Shown: positions 1 through 8,948, numbered from the stretch's first letter. The stretch is DNA of 64,000 nucleotides from Melioribacter sp. (GCA_003155655.1 PMDS01000135.1:1-64000), one strand, 5' to 3'. Made by a program: numbers and translations. The notes: generated by a model from the sequence alone, not told the origin.

Positions 1-81
1 ATAACACAGCCTCTTCACGGCGGAGTTAAAGGACTACAAAAAAGTAAAGGGCTTTAGCCCAAATAAAATAAGAAATAAAAA

Positions 82-237
82 ATGCCTTTCGTAAGAATAT
101 TGGCTCATATCGTATTTGGCACAAAAAATATGGAACCACTTTTACTAATAAACAAAGAGTTGGACTTAAGCCAAAAACTTGTTTCTTTATCTATTCAGCG
201 ACTTAAAAGTCGTGATTATAAATTAAATTATGCGTAA
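82..237 (+). pseudogene. RAYT/IS200-like (Y1) transposase relic
   Basis: A short reading frame of 51 codons begins MPFVRILAHIVFGTKN, which resembles the start of REP-associated tyrosine transposases of the IS200 (Y1_Tnp) family, where a V-x-x-V-F-x-T-K-x-R pattern is usual. The rest of the roughly 150-residue domain, including the HUH pair and catalytic tyrosine, is missing, so this is a decayed fragment. A small GGGCTTTAGCCC palindrome lies just upstream (49-60). The sequence at the 3' end (about 217-245) recurs at 15324-15352, in a cluster of hairpins. I infer a dead REP/RAYT element; function is not expected. Confidence 0.55.
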
Positions 238-248
238 GGTGAGTTTGT

Positions 249-283
249 AAAAAAAAAAGCGTCCCAATGAACCGGGACGCTTT
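249..283 (-). terminator. Intrinsic terminator of the M28 peptidase gene
   Basis: Reading the minus strand, AAAGCGTCCC and GGGACGCTTT form a 10-bp stem (256-265 with 274-283) with an 8-nt loop, followed by a run of T (A run at 250-258 on the plus strand). It lies 30 bases past the peptidase stop codon. Confidence 0.85.
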
Positions 284-312
284 CTGAGTTCTGTAAAATG
301 TATATTGAGAAA

Positions 313-2112
313 TTATCTTGCCATTAATTCAACATTGAATGTCATTTCTTTTCCGGCACGTTGAACAACAACATCAACCTTATCACCAGCTTTACAATCC
401 TGAATTGCATACATAAAATCATAAATATTACCGACAGTTTTAGCGCCAAATTTAATTATGATATCACCGGATTTCATACCAACCTTTGCGGCAGGGCTTC
501 CCTCGGTAACACCTGAAATTTTATAACCGGCACCATTGTAACCAAATTCGGGTACAGTGCCAACAGAAACGCGGGCACGACCCGTAGGACGGCTTGCAGG
601 TTCTTCAATCTTCACAAAGTCAGGTTTTTTCTCTAACTGATCAACTACAGTTGCAACGTCAAAAACGAAGTTAGCTACTTTCTCTTCTCCAACCGTATTT
701 ATTTTTTCAGGACGGTCTGATGGTTTATGATAATCGGAATGAGTTCCGGTAAAAAAGAAAAGAACAGGAATATTTTTATTAGAGAAAGATTGATGGTCGC
801 TGCCGCCTGAGCCTCCATCGCTGAATCCTAATTTAAACCCATATTTATTTTTGTCATTTAATAAATCTTTCCATTTTGAAGAAGTTCCAGCGCCAATTAT
901 GGTCAAACTATTTTCGTCATTCAATCTGCCAATCATATCCATATTTAACATAGCTACAATATTTCCTAATTCAACAGGAGGATTATTAGTTAGATAAGTT
1001 GAACCGAGAATACCGAGTTCTTCGCCTGAAAATGCAGCGAAAATAATACTGCGTTTCAACTGGCTTTTGATGTAGCCAAATTTTTCAGCAATCTCCAATA
1101 AACCTGAAGTACCCGAAGCATTATCATCTGCGCCGTTATGTATCATCGGCTCTTTGCCCTTATACATAGATGCTTCTCTTAATTGATCTATTCCAAGATG
1201 ATCGTAATGAGCGCCGATTACAACATATTCATTTTTTAAAACAGGATCATTACCTTCTAGCAAGCCAACAACATTCCGCCCGGTATTTTTGATTTCTTTG
1301 ATTTCTGCAGAAAGATTTACTTTAACATTTTTAAAAGCAAATGACATTGGTTTTTTATTTTGATCAATATTTTTTTGATAATCTGTAAAAGATAATCCTT
1401 GCTGCTTAAACAAATTATCAATTACATCTCTCTTAACGTGTTGAACAAGAACGTCTTTCATAGGCGGAGCGCCGTCGTAATGCAGTTCCATTAAGGGGTC
1501 ATCATCATTCTTTGGTGCAAATCCGTTAACAAAAATTATTGCAAGGGCGCCTTTTTCTTTTGCAACAGTAGCTTTATTTCTGAAAGAAGCATATTTGTCA
1601 AATTCAGAACGGGTGCTGTCGTGTTCAGGCTGATATCTCATAGCAACAACAATTTTCCCTTTAACATCAAGCCCTGCATAATCATCATAATTTAATTTTG
1701 GCGCGGATATTCCATACCCGACAAATACAAGATCCCCAGCCGCTTTGCCGGTGCCGGAATATGAAACTGTTGTAAAATCCTTACCAACTTGAAGGTCTTT
1801 ACTATTGTCGTTAATAAGTATTGCAAGACTGTTTGCGCCGGTCAATTCAACTCTTTCTATAAATGGAAATTCCTGAAACCATTTTCCGTCAAAAGCCGGT
1901 TTCAATCCATAAAATTCAAATTCACTTTTAATATATTCACCTGCTTGTCTTTCTTCAGGGCTGCCGGTAAACCTTCCCTTCATTTGGTCGGAAGCAAGAT
2001 AAAATATATCAGCTTTTATTTCTTCAGCGGTAATTTGCGGATTATGGATTGTATTTTGTGCTTGTATTGAAAGCGTAAGAACAGCTAAAAAGAGAACTAA
2101 AGTTTTTTTCAT
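313..2112 (-). CDS. Secreted M28 family Zn peptidase with PA and PDZ domains
   Basis: A predicted exported metallo-aminopeptidase of about 599 residues. The start is the ATG at 2112, which is preceded by a good GAGG ribosome site; a TTG 12 bases upstream is less likely. Residues 1-19 form a signal peptide ending near QAQ. A protease-associated (PA) region follows (about 115-240), then the M28 catalytic core with the metal-ligand motifs HYDHLG (about 305), NGADDNASG (about 328-336), GEELG, NMDMIGR and GSDHQSF. The last 80 residues form a PDZ domain (GSPAAKVGMKSGDIIIKFG). This order (PA, M28, PDZ) is common in Bacteroidota envelope peptidases and suggests extracytoplasmic peptide scavenging. 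The gene stands alone with its own terminator; no frameshift or missing ligand is seen. Confidence 0.93.
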   Translation of the reverse strand: MKKTLVLFLAVLTLSIQAQNTIHNPQITAEEIKADIFYLASDQMKGRFTGSPEERQAGEYIKSEFEFYGLKPAFDGKWFQEFPFIERVELTGANSLAILINDNSKDLQVGKDFTTVSYSGTGKAAGDLVFVGYGISAPKLNYDDYAGLDVKGKIVVAMRYQPEHDSTRSEFDKYASFRNKATVAKEKGALAIIFVNGFAPKNDDDPLMELHYDGAPPMKDVLVQHVKRDVIDNLFKQQGLSFTDYQKNIDQNKKPMSFAFKNVKVNLSAEIKEIKNTGRNVVGLLEGNDPVLKNEYVVIGAHYDHLGIDQLREASMYKGKEPMIHNGADDNASGTSGLLEIAEKFGYIKSQLKRSIIFAAFSGEELGILGSTYLTNNPPVELGNIVAMLNMDMIGRLNDENSLTIIGAGTSSKWKDLLNDKNKYGFKLGFSDGGSGGSDHQSFSNKNIPVLFFFTGTHSDYHKPSDRPEKINTVGEEKVANFVFDVATVVDQLEKKPDFVKIEEPASRPTGRARVSVGTVPEFGYNGAGYKISGVTEGSPAAKVGMKSGDIIIKFGAKTVGNIYDFMYAIQDCKAGDKVDVVVQRAGKEMTFNVELMAR

Positions 2113-2780
2113 GATTTTCCTCAACTTTATATGAACTTAATTACAAACTTATATTATTCAGAGACATGAACCAACAATACATAAAGTATTTTATTTTATA
2201 GAACGCTACAATACACTAGAAATTGAGAATTGCGAATGGAGAATAAAAATGGAAGACGGGGCTTCGATACAATCCCGATCCGTTTGCTAACGGACTCGGG
2301 ATCACTCAGCCACCTTATAATAATCATGAGCGGTGAGTATCAAGCCCGCAACGGCAGATGAACTTCAAGCGCTAAACCCCCGATAAAATGCATCCCCGCA
2401 ATCAGTTAGTGAACGGAGAATGGGACAAGCGGGACAGGCTATGCCCAACCCTTCGACTTCGCTCATGGCAAGCCATTGAGCAATCCGTTAGTAAACGGAG
2501 GCAGGCAAGTTCAGATTTTAAACGCAATTATTTTTAGGTGCGTAGAGTTTGGATCTTTCTGCAAAGTAAACGGACACTAGACAGGCTGTGGCGTACTAAT
2601 AAGTGTTATTCTGTCAGACGGGGGATGAGTTAATAAAAAATTTCTTTCAGTGTCATCTCAGAGTTCCTACAGGCTTGACTCTTAAAAAATGCAATGTGCG
2701 CGGAACCGCTATGCTTATGGTTTTATAGGGAATAATATTTTTTTAATAGTTATATTTAGAAAAATAGGATTTTAGTTTTA
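2113..2780. other. Gene-free spacer rich in short repeats
   Basis: No credible gene is seen. The stretch holds three variants of the CCGTTAGCTAACGG palindrome family (near 2279-2292, 2405 and 2485-2498). It also holds a segment CTAGAAATTGAGA...AATGGAAGACGG (about 2214-2261) that recurs at 6828-6866, and a 'GTGGCGTACTAATAA' tail that recurs in variants elsewhere. It looks like accumulated repeat debris. Confidence 0.6.
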
Positions 2781-2828
2781 ATGAAAACAAGAGTTTATGT
2801 TGACACTTCTGTTTTTGGAGGTGTTTAA
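2781..2828 (+). pseudogene. PIN-domain toxin, N-terminal remnant
   Basis: An ATG opens a 15-codon frame reading MKTRVYVDTSVFGG and then stops. This is the canonical first strand of a PIN-domain ribonuclease toxin, with the first catalytic aspartate in V-Y-V-D-T-S. The remaining roughly 130 residues are absent and the next gene begins 2 bases later, which points to an internal deletion that removed the toxin body. Confidence 0.6.
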
Positions 2829-2830
2829 AT

Positions 2831-3016
2831 ATGGATAAGAAAATAAATTCTTCTGATAAATTTGACTGCGTTCAAATGAAACACAGAGCGGCTGGAATAA
2901 TAAGTAAAAGATTATCTAAAATGACACGAGAAGAAGAGCTGTCTTACTGGCGTAGTAAAACAAAAAATTCCCATTTAAAGCAATCAAAAACAAAAAGTAA
3001 ATTCACAAAAGTATAA
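2831..3016 (+). CDS. Small antitoxin-like protein, orphan partner of a PIN toxin
   Basis: A 61-residue protein with the segments KFDCVQMKHRAA and MTREEELSYWRS. Small proteins with a K-F-D-C-V-x-M-K-x-x-A start and an M-T-x-E-E-E-x-x-Y-W/F motif are regularly encoded beside PIN-domain genes beginning M-K-x-R-V-Y-x-D-T-S, and are taken to be their antitoxins. Here the toxin gene directly upstream is reduced to 15 codons, so the antitoxin appears orphaned. The GGAGGTG inside the toxin remnant serves as its ribosome site. The assignment rests on motif memory and context. Confidence 0.6.
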   Translation: MDKKINSSDKFDCVQMKHRAAGIISKRLSKMTREEELSYWRSKTKNSHLKQSKTKSKFTKV

Positions 3017-3115
3017 CCGCTTAAATAATTTCCATAGGCTCATCCATCCGGAACTTCGTTACAGCATTGGAAAGCCATGCCCCGCCCAGCAAAATGGCGG
3101 GTAAACTTAAAAAAC

Positions 3116-3553
3116 TTACTTTATACTCATGAATAGTTCTGTCTCTAATTTAGTTTCCTCATTAGTCCAATGTCCATAGACTTCAATGTATGGGTGGATA
3201 ATCTCAAAACCTTTATCTTTTAATTCATTTCTCATATTTGATCCCACTTGCTTTAGTAAGCTGTAAGGGCCAATATGTTTGTAATAAGCATATTTTGTCA
3301 GGGCTATACTTTTATGTTCTAAACCGGTGTCATGGTTGGGAACATTAATAAGTTCAACACCTGCAAATACTTTTTCATTAGATTCGTAAATCTAGATGTT
3401 TATTCCTTTATTGCTCAAATTGTTTTCTTTAACCGTTTGCCACATTTTGTCCATTAGCTTAAATGCTGTTGCAGAATAATCTTTGTTTATAGCCACTCCG
3501 GAAAAACCATAAATCTCAAGCTTGAGTTCTTTATTAAATATTTCTAGTTTCAT
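3116..3553 (-). pseudogene. GyrI-like/AraC effector-binding domain protein with an internal amber codon
   Basis: On the minus strand, an ATG at 3553 opens a frame of 145 codons ending at 3116. It reads as a single small-molecule-binding (GyrI-like) domain: YGFSGVAINKDYSATAFKLM at the start, then VFAGVELINVPN, TKYAYYKHIGPYSLL (the usual Y-x-x-x-x-H-x-G-P-Y motif) and a C-terminal IEVYGHWTNEETKLET. Codon 54 is TAG (3392-3394) in the context KGINI-stop-IYES. Many relatives have tryptophan just after this glycine-isoleucine stretch, so a TGG-to-TAG change is the simplest reading. Everything else in the frame is intact, so the loss is recent, or the base is a sequencing error. Confidence 0.7.
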
Positions 3554-3712
3554 TTCTACTTCCGTTTCTGTAAAATATTTTTAAAGTTATTTATGTTGTA
3601 CATAGCTCTAGAATGCCAAGGAGCAACGAGGCGGATTTTTTCTTGGTATTCGGGCCTTCTGAAGAATATTCAAAACAAACAACTTAATTTCCTACGACCA
3701 CCCCCTCTACTC

Positions 3713-3856
3713 CAATGTTGTCAGGTTAACAAAAATAACTCCTCCCCTTAGTTCCCTTCTCCCTGTAAAAGGCACGGGACAAGCTTACAAAGAGAAGGGG
3801 AAATAGGGGTTGAGTTCATAAGAATAATATGCAAAGCTGCTAACCTGACAGCATTG
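3713..3856. mobile_element. 144-bp MITE-like insertion with terminal inverted repeats and 10-bp target duplication
   Basis: The ends CAATGTTGTCAGGTTA (3713-3728) and TAACCTGACAGCATTG (3841-3856) are inverted repeats matching at 15 of 16 positions. Immediately outside both ends stands the same 10-mer CCCTCTACTC (3703-3712 and 3857-3866), as expected for a target-site duplication. The interior has no reading frame. It sits in front of a CCCCCTCCTT hairpin repeat, so it landed in a repeat. No transposase is present, so any mobility would be in trans. Confidence 0.6.
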
Positions 3857-3865
3857 CCCTCTACT

Positions 3866-3890
3866 CCCCCTCCTTGAAAAAAGGAGGGGG
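3866..3890. repeat. 10-bp stem hairpin of the CCCCTCCTT-AAGGAGGGG family
   Basis: CCCCCTCCTT (3866-3875) and AAGGAGGGGG (3881-3890) form a perfect 10-bp stem with a GAAAA loop, 32 bases downstream of the feoB stop. It has no T tract on the minus strand, so it is not a classic terminator. Similar hairpins occur near 10130-10147 and 12597-12615. Confidence 0.55.
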
Positions 3891-3921
3891 TAATATTTGG
3901 CTTTGGCAGGCGAGCTTAAAA

Positions 3922-5955
3922 TCATATGACAATTTGTGCGACGATTCCACCGATAATGAACGCGGTAATCCAGGTACTAAACCAGATTATCATTCCTTCT
4001 TTCCAGCCTCTTTCTTTAAGCATTACAACAAATGCTGCGATACAGGGAACGAATAATGTAATTGTAATTATTGCAACAGTTTTTTGCATTACTGTCAAAT
4101 TCATGTGGAAAAGTCCGGCTGCACCAAAATCTCTTCTAACCATTCCCATAACAAATGCGTTAGCAGCCTCTTTAGGAAGTTTAAGCCATACTGTAGTCAG
4201 TGGTGAGATTGCATTTTGCCATACTGTAAGAAGTCCGGTAATTTGCATCAAGCCAACACCAAGCGCGCCGATAAAAAACCAGAAACCGGCTTCTTTCATA
4301 AATCCAACACTTCTGAAATAAGTTTTCTTCAAAACATTACTCATTCTTGGGATGCGGACCATCGGAAGATCAATAAGAAGCGGGGAGCTTTCACCGGGGA
4401 GCATTTTATTTAATGTTGTTGAAAGTACTATCAAAACTGTAAATATCACTGAGATGTAAAGTATTATTGGGCCAATTCCCGCGCCGCTTAGCAGCGCTGC
4501 TATAACGGCAAGCTGTGCAGAGCATGGAATTACAAATTGAAGAATTGCAGTAACAATTGATTTCTCCCTTTCCGTTCCAAGCAGGCGGGTAGTAATGTTA
4601 GCCATTGTTATGCATCCAAACCCGAGCATGATAGGAATTACAGCGCGTCCATTCAATCCAACTTTATTGAATGCACGGTCGAGCATAGTTGCAAGTCGGG
4701 GCAGGTAGCCGCTGTCTTCAAGAAATGCCATAACAATATAAAATCCTATTACAAGCGGAAGCAAAAGGAAAAGCAGGTAAGTAACCGTCATTGTTATAAC
4801 GCCAAACTCACCAAAGAAAAGCTGCGGCAGTGCATTATGAAATATAAAGTCGCACTGCACTCCCGGTTTCTTCGACATTACTCTAAATTCATTTTTGAGA
4901 CTTTGGTCATCATCCATACCGGAAGGGAATTGAAAAGTTTTTATAATTACGTCATTTCCGGTATTATCTTTACTGATGAGCTTAATATCAACGGGAGTGT
5001 AATTACCTACAAAAGATTTTACATTGTATTCAAACAAATTTTTGCCGATTGTATTTTCAGTAAAGTTTACAACTCTTTGCGAGATAAATTCACCGATAAA
5101 TAAATATACTAATGCAAACATTACCAAAAGTATCGGGATGCCAGTGGCAGGCTGAAGTGAATACCTTCCAAACAAATTAAATATTTCACCTTTTTTGCTA
5201 TCTTCATATTCAATCTGATCAACAATATCATTCACGCGGTTTCTTCTGCCTATATAAATTTTTTCACGCTCATCGGCAGTTCCGCACGGCCGGGTATATT
5301 TTTCCGCTATCGATTCATTGCCTTCTAAAATTAACAGGGCGTCACTTTGGGGTACTGATTTTTCAATTACATGATTCAGTATTGATTGCAGTTCCAGTGC
5401 CTGCTTACCGGTTCTTGCCATTTTCACAGCGTCTTCAAGCTTATCAAAACCGGCATTATCCACGGCAGTAGTTTCAAAAACCTCAACACCCAAAAGCCCA
5501 GAAAGTTTTTTTGTATCAATTTTTATTTTTTGCTTCTTCAGCTCATCACAAAAATTAAGCAGCACAGAAACTTTTTTCCCCATATCAATAAGCTGAAGCG
5601 TTAGAAAAAGATCCCTATCAAGATTGAGCGCGTTGACAACATTTAAAATAATATCACCGGAAAGAATTATATCCCTTGCAACTTTTTCCTCATCATTGAA
5701 AGAACCAACTCCGTAGATGCCCGGCGTATCAAAGAGATCGTTATTGTGATATTTTCCTTTTGTTATTGAAACAGTTGTACCGGGGAAGTTTGAAACATCA
5801 ACGTACATTCCGCTCATGTAATTAAAGAAACATGATTTGCCTACATTTGGATTGCCCACAAGAACAATTTTTTGGGGTGATGTTTGCCGTTCAGAAGAAA
5901 GAGGGGCAGAACCTGTATTCTTTTTATCCGAACGGGAAACGTTATCTTCTTTCAT
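3922..5955 (-). CDS. feoB: Ferrous iron transporter FeoB
   Basis: A 677-residue Fe(II) transporter of the inner membrane. The N-terminal G domain shows G1 GNPNVGKS (34-41), the G2 threonines (60-61), G3 DTPG (76-79) and a G4 variant NFCD (134-137). Then come a helical regulatory domain and the polytopic membrane domain with the two conserved gate motifs (PCSAQLAVIAALL and PCIAAF with their cysteines). FeoB proteins are usually 700-800 residues, so this one is on the short side with a compact spacer domain. Its ATG overlaps the feoA stop by 4 bases (ATGA), so the two are translationally coupled behind fur. The assignment is firm. Confidence 0.95.
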   Translation of the reverse strand: MKEDNVSRSDKKNTGSAPLSSERQTSPQKIVLVGNPNVGKSCFFNYMSGMYVDVSNFPGTTVSITKGKYHNNDLFDTPGIYGVGSFNDEEKVARDIILSGDIILNVVNALNLDRDLFLTLQLIDMGKKVSVLLNFCDELKKQKIKIDTKKLSGLLGVEVFETTAVDNAGFDKLEDAVKMARTGKQALELQSILNHVIEKSVPQSDALLILEGNESIAEKYTRPCGTADEREKIYIGRRNRVNDIVDQIEYEDSKKGEIFNLFGRYSLQPATGIPILLVMFALVYLFIGEFISQRVVNFTENTIGKNLFEYNVKSFVGNYTPVDIKLISKDNTGNDVIIKTFQFPSGMDDDQSLKNEFRVMSKKPGVQCDFIFHNALPQLFFGEFGVITMTVTYLLFLLLPLVIGFYIVMAFLEDSGYLPRLATMLDRAFNKVGLNGRAVIPIMLGFGCITMANITTRLLGTEREKSIVTAILQFVIPCSAQLAVIAALLSGAGIGPIILYISVIFTVLIVLSTTLNKMLPGESSPLLIDLPMVRIPRMSNVLKKTYFRSVGFMKEAGFWFFIGALGVGLMQITGLLTVWQNAISPLTTVWLKLPKEAANAFVMGMVRRDFGAAGLFHMNLTVMQKTVAIITITLFVPCIAAFVVMLKERGWKEGMIIWFSTWITAFIIGGIVAQIVI

Positions 5956-6191
5956 GAATGCTTTTCAGAAAGTGTAACATGAATTTTTTTTGCCAAGTCG
6001 AACCCCAAAGCAATTTCCTGGCGGTTCTTTCTTACAACAATTGTTCCACCCGGTAATCTTTCTATACATTTTAGAGTGTCACCTTCTGAAATACCTAGAC
6101 GTATGAGCTGGGATTTTATTTCTCCGCCGGGGAGTTTTACAACCGTTATAAAATTTCCTTTTCTTGATTTGTCTAATGTGCTATTTGGCAT
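5952..6191 (-). CDS. feoA: FeoA-domain protein
   Basis: A 79-residue SH3-like FeoA protein that supports FeoB function. Motifs seen are GGEIKSQLIRLGISEGDTL and GGTIVVRKNRQEIALG followed by a final strand ending in the family's usual A-x-x-I-x-V pattern. The frame stays open upstream to 6272, but the ATG at 6191 gives the normal family length and overlaps the end of fur by only 11 bases, so I chose it. It lies between fur and feoB with overlaps on both sides, which indicates a single transcript. Confidence 0.88.
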   Translation of the reverse strand: MPNSTLDKSRKGNFITVVKLPGGEIKSQLIRLGISEGDTLKCIERLPGGTIVVRKNRQEIALGFDLAKKIHVTLSEKHS

Positions 6192-6636
6192 TTTTAATTT
6201 GTCCGCAATTTGGATTAGTACATTTACCATATATATTAAGAGAATAGCTATCCGGCTCAAAACCAATTGCAACTGATAGCTCCTTTACAATTTTCTGAAT
6301 TTTTGGTTCTGAGAATTCCTTAATTGTCCCGCAGTTTGTACAAATTAAATGATCGTGCAGTTTTTTATTAACAATTGATTCATACCTTGTTTTGTTTTCG
6401 CCAAAATTTCTTTTTACAACCAATCCGCATTGGGCAAGCAATTCAACTGTATTATAAACAGTAGCGCGGGAGATATCTGAATTGCTAGTTCTCATCTTAA
6501 TGTATAATTCATCGGCACCAAAATGTCCTTTATAATCCATTGCATGGTCAAGAACTTCAAATCTTTCAGGAGTAATTCTGTTATCTCCTTTTTTAAGGAA
6601 ACTCGTAAATTCTTTATGTGCGGCTTCTTTTGTCAT
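6181..6636 (-). CDS. fur: Fur-family metal-dependent repressor
   Basis: A 151-residue Fur/PerR-type regulator. The winged helix lies in the first 80 residues (ITPERFEVLDHAM; recognition region SRATVYNTVELLAQCGLV). The metal-binding dimerisation half carries the HDH motif (94-96) and two structural zinc pairs, C99-x2-C102 and C139-x4-C144. As first gene of fur-feoA-feoB, it most likely senses iron and represses its own operon. PerR or Zur cannot be fully excluded from the sequence, but the feo linkage favours iron. A palindrome in the leader (6652-6666) may be its operator. Confidence 0.9.
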   Translation of the reverse strand: MTKEAAHKEFTSFLKKGDNRITPERFEVLDHAMDYKGHFGADELYIKMRTSNSDISRATVYNTVELLAQCGLVVKRNFGENKTRYESIVNKKLHDHLICTNCGTIKEFSEPKIQKIVKELSVAIGFEPDSYSLNIYGKCTNPNCGQIKNAK

Positions 6637-6651
6637 TAAGAGTGTTATTAT

Positions 6652-6666
6652 TTAGATTTAGTCTAT
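6652..6666 (-). promoter_or_regulatory. Candidate Fur-type operator (7-1-7 inverted repeat)
   Basis: TTAGATT-T-AGTCTAT is an inverted repeat matching at 5 of 7 positions per arm. It ends 16 bases before the fur start codon, where a core promoter would lie. Fur-family boxes are commonly 7-1-7 palindromes. This is a positional and pattern-based suggestion only. Confidence 0.35.
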
Positions 6667-7613
6667 ATAAAAATAAGGATGGCGGTAAAGAAAAGCAAAG
6701 GAACTCCATTAAAAAAAAGTATAAGGTATAATGTTTAAAGAAGTAAGGAGAACCTGTCCGCCGATCCGTTAGCTAACGGATATCGTAGGCGGAAGAAGAA
6801 AGGACGATTTCCAGTAAGCCGCGGTGCGCTAGAAATTGAGATTTGAGAATAAAAATGGAAGACGGAGGCGGGTCATCTCGATATTTTCTTAACTATGTGG
6901 TGCCTGTGCCAAAGGCAGGTAAATTAATGGAGGCGGATAAACAACCAACAAAAGCCCCAAAAACAAAACCAAACACGCTCTTTGCTAGATGTAACACTTC
7001 TATTTGCCGAAGCATGGTACCAGATTTTGATCGCTCATTACCAGGAATATCCAAATCTTCTATTGGAGTGAGATGGTACTATCGGATAGCGAAATGATGA
7101 TTACAAAATTTTTGTAATATTTTTTTTCTTATTCTATTCAGGCGGTGCCTGGTGATAGTAGTGCCGGTGCGAAATGTTTTAAACTCACTATGAAGGATTT
7201 AGGTTCCATACCCCACCCCGCCAAATGTAATCCAAGTACACACCCGCCACACTATGTCCAATAAATTTTTTATTTGGGAAATTTTTTCCTAAGAATGAAG
7301 CCCTGCAATGATTGACAGAATTAAAGTTAAAAGATGTAGTTCCTTTTTCATTCCTTTGGTCTATTGTACTGTAGTTTATTTTTATATAATATTTTATGCT
7401 AGCACTATGTTTTAGATAAGAATTGAATATAAACATAGGTGTGTATTATGCCTAAGAACTATAAAAAAAATAGTAAGAATATTTAATAACCGAACGATCA
7501 TAAAAGTGGTTAACAAAAGATTCATTCTTCCTATTCTGGTTTTGCTAACTTGTTTCGGGATCTCTTACAGACAATGCTGTTATACGTTTACTTTAAATAT
7601 TGTGGAGATTAAT
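6667..7613. other. Repeat-bearing spacer without a clear gene
   Basis: It contains one perfect CCGTTAGCTAACGG palindrome (6776-6789) and a copy of the CTAGAAATTGAGA...AATGGAAGACGG repeat (6828-6866) also seen near 2214. On the minus strand, about 7016-6895, there is a 41-codon hydrophobic frame (start MLRQIEVLHLAKSVFGFVFG) that could be a membrane-protein remnant; I cannot name it. The rest shows no coding signal. Confidence 0.5.
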
Positions 7614-8948
7614 ATGAGAAAAGTAATTTTAGCCGTTATAGCCGGATTGTTACTATATGCTGATTTTTATGCTCAACAGAAGACATTTGGTTATAAAATA
7701 TCTGGCGGCGGTGATGTTCTTAGTGATGTATTTCTTATCGCAAACGGTATGAAAATAGATAGTATGGTTAATTACACTTCTGCAGAAGGGCTGACATATA
7801 AGTTTGAATATTACCCTAACGGCAAACTTAAAAGTGATTATAATTATATAAGTTTTAAGGAATACAGATCTGGCTACAGAACCTTAGAAATTCCAGCCTA
7901 CAGGCAATATACTTATAATGAAAGAGGAGACATTGACTCAATTGCTTATTATTATTGGTATAATAATAAGCTGGTTGATCAACCTGGTTATAAGTCACGT
8001 TATGTTTATGGTACTGATGGGAAGATTCTTTCACAAGCTGATACAAGAGAAGGTGAAATATTTAGAACGTATGAATATAGTTACGACTCCTTCGGTAATC
8101 TGACACAAACTAAATGGACTTCAATTTACACCGCCCCTACTATCTACTATGATGTTTGGGAATATGATTCTCTTGATAGATTAATACTTAAAAAGTCATA
8201 TGATGATTCAAAATATCCATCCTGGGATCAATATGTATATAAATATAATCCGGATGGAACAATTGATTGTACAATACAAAATGTTAGCACAAGTTCAAAT
8301 TCAGGTACGAAAATAAGTAACTCAGACAACTTCAACCTGCAATTTGATAAGAACGGTAAATTGATCAATGAAACTTTATCTTATTACGACAATCTTGACT
8401 CAACCTGGATAAAATATTTAGAATTTCCGGCAGTTTATGACAGTAAAGGCAGGATAATTGAATTTGGAAATTATAAGGAAATATTGTTCCATTATAATTC
8501 AATTGGCAATTTAGATTCACTGTTATTCAAAAGGGCTGGTAATGAAGGTTATTTTGCAAACAGGGCATCACTAATGGATTCCTATGGCAATAAAATAGCT
8601 TTAGGAGGTTATAGCTTTGGGCTCTACAATTTTTACTATAGCAAGCTGACTACCGGAATAAATGAAAAAAATAATAATATAGATATTAACTTTAGTTTGT
8701 CGCAGAATTACCCTAATCCATTCAATCCAACTACTTTGATAAAATATAATATTCCTCGACTTAGTAAGGTTACTCTGAGTATTTATGATTTACTAGGCAG
8801 GGAAGTTGAAAGATTAGTTGATGAAGAAAAACCGCCAGGTCAATATGAAGTTAAGTTCAATGCCAATGGACTATCGAGTGGGATTTATTTTTACAGGATG
8901 CAAGCCGGAAGTTTTTTTGATACCAAGAAATTAATTTTGCTTAAATAA
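7614..8948 (+). CDS. Secreted YD-repeat-like protein with T9SS C-terminal sorting domain
   Basis: About 444 residues from the ATG at 7614, which has a GGAG ribosome site and opens a clear signal peptide (MRKVILAVIAGLLLYADFYAQ); the frame's earlier TTG would bury this. The middle (about 70-340) has repeated tyrosine- and aspartate-rich segments of the style Y-x-Y-D-x-x-G-N/R-I-x-x (YEYSYDSFGNLTQT, WEYDSLDRLI, YNPDGTID, YDSKGRIIEFGN), like short RHS/YD repeats. The last 85 residues form a type A T9SS sorting domain, with NYPNPFNPTT, a YDLLGREV turn and an IYFYRM...KKLILLK end. It should be exported to the outer surface and is probably cleaved there. Its ligand is unknown. Confidence 0.85.
   Translation: MRKVILAVIAGLLLYADFYAQQKTFGYKISGGGDVLSDVFLIANGMKIDSMVNYTSAEGLTYKFEYYPNGKLKSDYNYISFKEYRSGYRTLEIPAYRQYTYNERGDIDSIAYYYWYNNKLVDQPGYKSRYVYGTDGKILSQADTREGEIFRTYEYSYDSFGNLTQTKWTSIYTAPTIYYDVWEYDSLDRLILKKSYDDSKYPSWDQYVYKYNPDGTIDCTIQNVSTSSNSGTKISNSDNFNLQFDKNGKLINETLSYYDNLDSTWIKYLEFPAVYDSKGRIIEFGNYKEILFHYNSIGNLDSLLFKRAGNEGYFANRASLMDSYGNKIALGGYSFGLYNFYYSKLTTGINEKNNNIDINFSLSQNYPNPFNPTTLIKYNIPRLSKVTLSIYDLLGREVERLVDEEKPPGQYEVKFNANGLSSGIYFYRMQAGSFFDTKKLILLK

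Noticed and set aside
3866-3890. Hairpin after feoB considered as its terminator
   Set aside because: There is no T tract on the minus strand, and the same hairpin type recurs elsewhere as a repeat.
6843-7097. 84-codon plus-strand open frame in the spacer
   Set aside because: It starts in the CTAGAAATTGAGA repeat and reads an unlikely Lys/Pro-rich product; it is probably chance.
7188-7436. 82-codon minus-strand open frame
   Set aside because: Composition is not protein-like, there is no ribosome site, and it includes spacer repeat sequence.
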